NCBI GenBank assembly: GCA_002382525.1
Contig: DFYA01000320.1
Location: forward strand, 23,709-40,795
Reading direction: 5' to 3'
Origin: Opitutaceae bacterium UBA4094
GTDB taxonomy: Bacteria > Verrucomicrobiota > Verrucomicrobiia > Opitutales > Opitutaceae
DNA length: 17,087 nt
Below the pieces are notes generated by a model, which saw only the letters and a program-made list of their open reading frames with translations, was not told the DNA's origin and searched no databases. Below, one piece after another: positions 14,541 to 17,087 of the stretch; within the stretch, counting starts at the first letter, position 1, and each line of letters begins with the position of its first letter. Position numbers and translations under genes: made by a program.

Positions 14541-15285
14541 AACGGCTGAGCGCAGCCCGATGGCGTCTCGCCTCGCGGCGCTTCGCCAGAAAACTCTCCC
14601 AGCCGCCCACCGGCTCGGAAAGCGGTGTCGGCTGACCGGGAGCGTTCTCCGCCTCCTTCATTCTACGGCGCAACGATCGGAAGGCCCATGCGCACGTCGC
14701 GGTGATCACGAGAAAGTAGACGACAAATCCCGCCATGCGCAGCGGGGTGAGTTCATCCGAGAGCTCGCCAAACGTCACGCCCACCACGGAACGCGAGACG
14801 TTGATTGGAAAACTCCACAGCAGATAGGTGCCGAGGGGAACACCGACGAGTGGCAGAACATAGATCTGCCCCACGTAGGGAACCCCCGGCAAAAGCATCG
14901 TAAACAATGTCACGGGCGTGTGCGTGCCCTTTGGCAGACGTTTGCGCAAGGGCGCCAGCCTCCGCGCAAAAAAACCCGGCGCGAGTTTCACCAGCCCGTA
15001 GGCGGCGAGTAACTGCAGGAACGTGGCGAGCGCGACGAGTGCACAGCCCGGGCCGATACCGAAACGCACGCCGGCGACGGCGTGCACCACCGTCACGGGA
15101 AACCCGGCGAGCGGTAGCACCACCATCGCGGCAAAGACCGCAACACCGTTCAACGACTCCGCCCGCCGATGGAGCGCTTCGATGTCGATCTGGCGGTAGA
15201 GCATCATCACCGCGATCACCACCAGCACCCCCAAGCCGATCAGCAAATATTGCTTGGGAGTAAGTCGCTTCAAGCGGGAGAGCAT
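14539..15285 (-). CDS. TVP38/TMEM64 (VTT/DedA-type) family membrane protein
   Basis: A 248-residue inner-membrane protein. A lysine/arginine-rich start is followed by a helix at 12-29. The VTT-domain core includes 'MVVLPLAGFPVTVVHAVAGV' (54-73) with the re-entrant Pro/Gly-rich loop, a helix at 80-101, 'LFTMLLPGVPYVGQIYVLPL' (127-146) as the second such loop, a helix near 148-165, and a final helix at 183-202. A charged cytoplasmic tail (203-248) has many Arg/Glu residues. DedA/VTT proteins are linked to lipid scrambling and undecaprenyl-phosphate recycling in other bacteria; whether this TVP38-type member shares that is unknown. The start ATG at 15285 has only a weak purine stretch upstream. 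Confidence 0.88.
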   Translation of the reverse strand: MLSRLKRLTPKQYLLIGLGVLVVIAVMMLYRQIDIEALHRRAESLNGVAVFAAMVVLPLAGFPVTVVHAVAGVRFGIGPGCALVALATFLQLLAAYGLVKLAPGFFARRLAPLRKRLPKGTHTPVTLFTMLLPGVPYVGQIYVLPLVGVPLGTYLLWSFPINVSRSVVGVTFGELSDELTPLRMAGFVVYFLVITATCAWAFRSLRRRMKEAENAPGQPTPLSEPVGGWESFLAKRREARRHRAALSR

Positions 15286-15301
15286 CGCCCCACTGACTCC
15301 G

Positions 15302-15472
15302 TTAAGCCTCTACGGTTCGCCGCCCGATCCGCGAAATCACATCGGCGATCTCCGAGTGATCGAGCAGCACAGATGACGGACAACCGTCGCAGCCCAAGGC
15401 GGGGTTACCTAGGCCGCTTAAGCGCGACTCGGCGACGGGGGCGTCGCCGCTCCATTTATGCGGCTTGGACAT
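15302..15472 (-). CDS. Doubtful small ORF upstream of the TVP38-type gene
   Basis: A 56-residue reading frame ('MSKPHKWSGDAPVAESRL...' with a 'GCDGC' CxxC) lies 16 bp upstream of, and on the same strand as, the TVP38-type gene. Its third codon positions are moderately G/C-rich (about 70% by hand), and I recognise no family. Against it, codons 7-14 run through the 15430-15449 hairpin of a candidate repeat, and there is no Shine-Dalgarno site. Its C-terminal half ('LLDHSEIADVISRIGRRT') looks more protein-like than its N-terminal half. It may be a true small protein, a remnant, or chance. Confidence 0.3.
   Translation of the reverse strand: MSKPHKWSGDAPVAESRLSGLGNPALGCDGCPSSVLLDHSEIADVISRIGRRTVEA
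15430..15455. repeat. ATGGAG-hairpin element, copy 2 (inverted)
   Basis: CGGCGACG (15430-15437), loop GGGG, CGTCGCCG (15442-15449), then CTCCAT (15450-15455). Read on the minus strand it is ATGGAG followed by a GCGGCGA.../TCGCCG hairpin, the same plan as 8814-8838. It overlaps the doubtful small ORF. Confidence 0.45.
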
Positions 15473-15483
15473 GGAGCGCACCG

Positions 15484-15507
15484 TCGCGAGCAAGCTCGCC
15501 TCTCACG
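15484..15507. repeat. REP-like element, copy B
   Basis: TCGCGAGCAAGC (15484-15495) plus TCGCCTCTCACG (15496-15507). Inside is the perfect inverted repeat GCGAGC-AA-GCTCGC (15486-15499). It is 21/24 identical to 7583-7606. It sits in the 277-bp gap between divergent genes, about 55 bp before the membrane-protein start. Confidence 0.6.
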
Positions 15508-15562
15508 GCCGGGCTGCGGCACGCTGAGAAACGTGCTCTCCCGCAAAATCCCGTTCCGTTCG

Positions 15563-16117
15563 ATGCGCTTGCCTCTTGCTGACCACGAACGACGCAACTT
15601 AGCGGCCTTTGTGATCGTGTTCGGCCTGACCATCGTCGGGTGGGCCTTCGTGCACGACCTCTACCTCATCGGAGTCGAACCGCGCCACTTTACCGAGTTC
15701 CACCGCCCGCTCTTTCCTATCACCGACCCAGCCTTGCTCGCCCTTCAATACGCAACCGTCGCTACATTCGGACCCGGCATGGTTTTTGGCGCGGTTGCGT
15801 TCGCCGTGTGCCGGCTCGGTTCGCACCCGCCCATCGGATTACGTCGCGCCTGGGTGTGCTTCTTGCCATTTGTCGCGCTCATCGAAACGAGCACGCTCGC
15901 CGTCGGGCAATTCGCCCGCGCACGCCACGCAGCCGGTGAACCGCTCCCCTATCCTGCGGTTCTCTATCCCGATACCACGGCAGGAATCGTCTACAGCCAG
16001 ACCGTCAACATCACCGCCTATTTGGCCGCCGCAGGCTTCGGTTTAGCGTATCTGGTGGCGACGTGGCTCCGACGCCAAGGTCGCGCCTCAACATCGGCCG
16101 CCTCGTCAACGGTGTGA
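15563..16117 (+). CDS. Four-helix membrane protein of unknown function
   Basis: A 184-residue protein I do not recognise. Four hydrophobic segments are visible: 12-38 ('NLAAFVIVFGLTIVGWAFV'), 57-83 ('ALLALQYATVATFGPGMVFG'), 95-116 ('RAWVCFLPFVALIETSTLAV') and 147-169 ('VNITAYLAAAGFGLAYLVAT'). The loop between helices 3 and 4 holds 'EPLPYPAVLYPDTTAGIVYS'. Charged residues precede helix 1 ('DHERR') and follow helix 4 ('WLRRQGR'), which suggests both ends are cytoplasmic. The ATG at 15563 is chosen because translation from the ORF's earliest start (15458) would run through the REP-like element. Its last 12 bp overlap the convergent spermidine-synthase-like gene. Codon use looks like its neighbours. 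Confidence 0.75.
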   Translation: MRLPLADHERRNLAAFVIVFGLTIVGWAFVHDLYLIGVEPRHFTEFHRPLFPITDPALLALQYATVATFGPGMVFGAVAFAVCRLGSHPPIGLRRAWVCFLPFVALIETSTLAVGQFARARHAAGEPLPYPAVLYPDTTAGIVYSQTVNITAYLAAAGFGLAYLVATWLRRQGRASTSAASSTV

Positions 16118-16870
16118 GGACCGCTTCGGCGTTCGTGTCGGCGTCTGCGGCGATGCGCGGCGTGGGTGCGAGGATGCGAGCGTGTCGACTTCCGTCGCGG
16201 GTTTGTCGCCGACGTAGATCACATAGGCGCTGCGTTTGGCGGTGGGAAACAACCTGGCAGGAATCGCCTGCGCCACAAAGCCCGTCGCACGCAGACGTTT
16301 CTCGAAAGTGTGATCGGGGCTCGCCGACCAGATCGCGAGACGTCCGCCGGGGCGCAGCTTGGCTTTCAACGTCTCCAGACCACGCGGTCCGTAAAGACGA
16401 ACGTTGCCGGTGTGCACCATCGGTGTCGGGCCGTTGTCTACGTCGAGGAGGATGGCGTCGTAGGAATTGGGGCGCGCTTTACCAATGGTTTCCACCACAT
16501 CGCCAAGGCGCACCTGCACCCGCGGATCGTCGAGCAGGTGGCCGTTGAGTTTGGCCATAAAGGTGCGGTTCCATTCGATCACCTCCGCCATCAGTTCGCC
16601 GACCTCGACCACCGCCTTCGCGCCGGCTTTGGCGAGCACCGCCTTCAACGTGTAACCGAGCCCCATGCCACCGATCAGCACGCGGGTAGGTGCCTTGGTG
16701 TCGATGAGCGTGTGCGCGAGTTCGCCGAGCAACACTTCGGACGCGCTCGTCGAGGAGTGCATCAGGTCCTGACCGTTGAGGCGCACGCAGTAGCTGCCGT
16801 CATGTTCGTGCAACGACAGGCGGGCCCCGTCGGGCGTGCGAGTTTCGGCCAAGTTATAGTGAGGTTTCAT
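16106..16870 (-). CDS. Spermidine-synthase-like SAM-binding-fold protein
   Basis: A 254-residue protein with the spermidine synthase-type Rossmann methyltransferase fold. A small N-terminal beta domain (1-40, ending 'HSSTSASEVLLGEL') precedes the SAM-loop 'VLIGGMGLGYTLKAVLAKAG' (64-83). Next come 'VVEVGELMAEVIEWNR' with Glu89 as the likely ribose ligand, 'LLDDPRVQVRLGDVVETI' (112-129), 'YDAILLDVDNGP' (137-148) and 'LRPGGRLAIWSAS'. The GGGDGG motif of true aminopropyltransferases reads GGMGLG here and the usual DSTDP reads DVDNGP. A polyamine synthase role is therefore doubtful and a methyltransferase-like role possible. Residues 228-254 are a Ser/Thr/Pro/Arg-rich tail overlapping the convergent gene. 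It starts 83 bp from the divergent lipoprotein start. Confidence 0.83.
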   Translation of the reverse strand: MKPHYNLAETRTPDGARLSLHEHDGSYCVRLNGQDLMHSSTSASEVLLGELAHTLIDTKAPTRVLIGGMGLGYTLKAVLAKAGAKAVVEVGELMAEVIEWNRTFMAKLNGHLLDDPRVQVRLGDVVETIGKARPNSYDAILLDVDNGPTPMVHTGNVRLYGPRGLETLKAKLRPGGRLAIWSASPDHTFEKRLRATGFVAQAIPARLFPTAKRSAYVIYVGDKPATEVDTLASSHPRRASPQTPTRTPKRSSHR

Positions 16871-16953
16871 CGGGAAATCGCCGACGATGCGCCGCTGGCG
16901 CCGGCACGCAAGACAGGGAACAGGCGCCCACCCGCACGGTCCGCACGCGCTGC

Positions 16954-17087
16954 ATGAAACGCATCAGCCACACCACATCGATGAGCCGCAAGAGCCGCCC
17001 CACCTCTCTTGCGATCGTGATGATGGGGTTGTTCGCCGTTCTTCTCGGCGGGTGTTCGACGAAACCCAAAGAGACCAAAAAAGACCT
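16954..17087 (+). CDS. Lipoprotein, 3'-partial
   Basis: The reading frame is open to the window edge. It encodes a lipoprotein signal peptide: an n-region with 'SRKSR', a hydrophobic 'SLAIVMMGLFAVLLGG', and the lipobox LGGC with the Cys codon at 17053-17055. This is followed by a charged, Lys-rich stretch ('STKPKETKKD'), as is usual just after the lipidated Cys. Either ATG 16954 or ATG 16981 could be the start; 16981 gives the more standard 24-residue signal. The mature function cannot be told from the 10 or so residues present. It is divergent from the spermidine-synthase-like gene. Confidence 0.75.
   Translation, partial: MKRISHTTSMSRKSRPTSLAIVMMGLFAVLLGGCSTKPKETKKD

Noticed and set aside
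16166..16957. Plus-strand open frame (263 codons) opposite the spermidine-synthase-like gene
   Set aside because: It is antisense to a recognisable SAM-binding fold and has no motif of its own.
16854..17078. Minus-strand open frame (74 codons) at the right edge
   Set aside because: It overlaps the 5' end of the lipoprotein gene, whose signal peptide and lipobox are much stronger evidence.
1..17087. CRISPR array, tRNA/rRNA, insertion sequence, prophage or toxin-antitoxin pair
   Set aside because: I found no regular repeat-spacer pattern, no CCA-ended cloverleaf, no transposase motif and no small toxin-like gene pair.

Overview
The window is GC-rich (by eye above 60%) and densely coded, with high-GC third codon positions and gene starts that mostly lack a Shine-Dalgarno sequence. 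The mix of genes and the REP-like repeats between them suggest a Verrucomicrobiota member, probably Opitutaceae-like. That placement is an inference from content and style: no rRNA or marker gene is present. I see no tRNA, rRNA, CRISPR array, transposase, phage gene or classic defence system.

Region 1 (1-7658, + strand) is a surface-polysaccharide operon that enters the window already in progress. In order it encodes a GT4 glycosyltransferase (5' end missing), a WcaF-like hexapeptide O-acetyltransferase, a second GT4, an O-antigen ligase/polymerase-type membrane protein, a WaaE-like GT2, and a polyprenyl-phosphate sugar phosphotransferase that would load the first sugar. The first five genes overlap by 4-8 bp, which implies translational coupling. 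A dihydrolipoamide-dehydrogenase-like flavoprotein follows 19 bp behind the last sugar gene, and the unit closes with a strong hairpin-plus-T-tract terminator (7628-7658). No flippase or chain-length regulator is visible, so the cluster must extend upstream.

Region 2 (7740-12597) holds single-gene housekeeping or metabolic units: an M42 glutamyl-aminopeptidase-type metallopeptidase (+), then three minus-strand genes: a CrtI/CrtISO-like FAD oxidoreductase, a YugP-type membrane zinc peptidase with its own terminator, and a Gfo/Idh/MocA oxidoreductase. The Gfo/Idh/MocA gene is divergent from an AraC-family regulator (12702-13469), a likely local regulatory pair for sugar or sugar-derivative metabolism.

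Region 3 (13525-17087) contains YjdM/PhnA, a short GreA/GreB-like factor whose coiled-coil tip appears to lack the catalytic acidic loop, a TVP38/DedA-type membrane protein (-) with a doubtful small ORF upstream, a four-helix membrane protein of unknown function (+), a spermidine-synthase-fold protein without the usual catalytic acids (-), and the start of a lipoprotein gene cut by the window edge.

The intergenic DNA carries several dispersed palindromic elements: a 24-bp element present twice (21/24 identical), an ATGGAG-hairpin element present twice, a 36-bp long hairpin, and a tandem 9-bp TTCGTGTG(T/C) motif. I see no clearly undescribed multi-gene system. The most useful leads are the repeat families, the near absence of Shine-Dalgarno sites, the tip-less Gre factor and the flavoprotein coupled to the polysaccharide operon.
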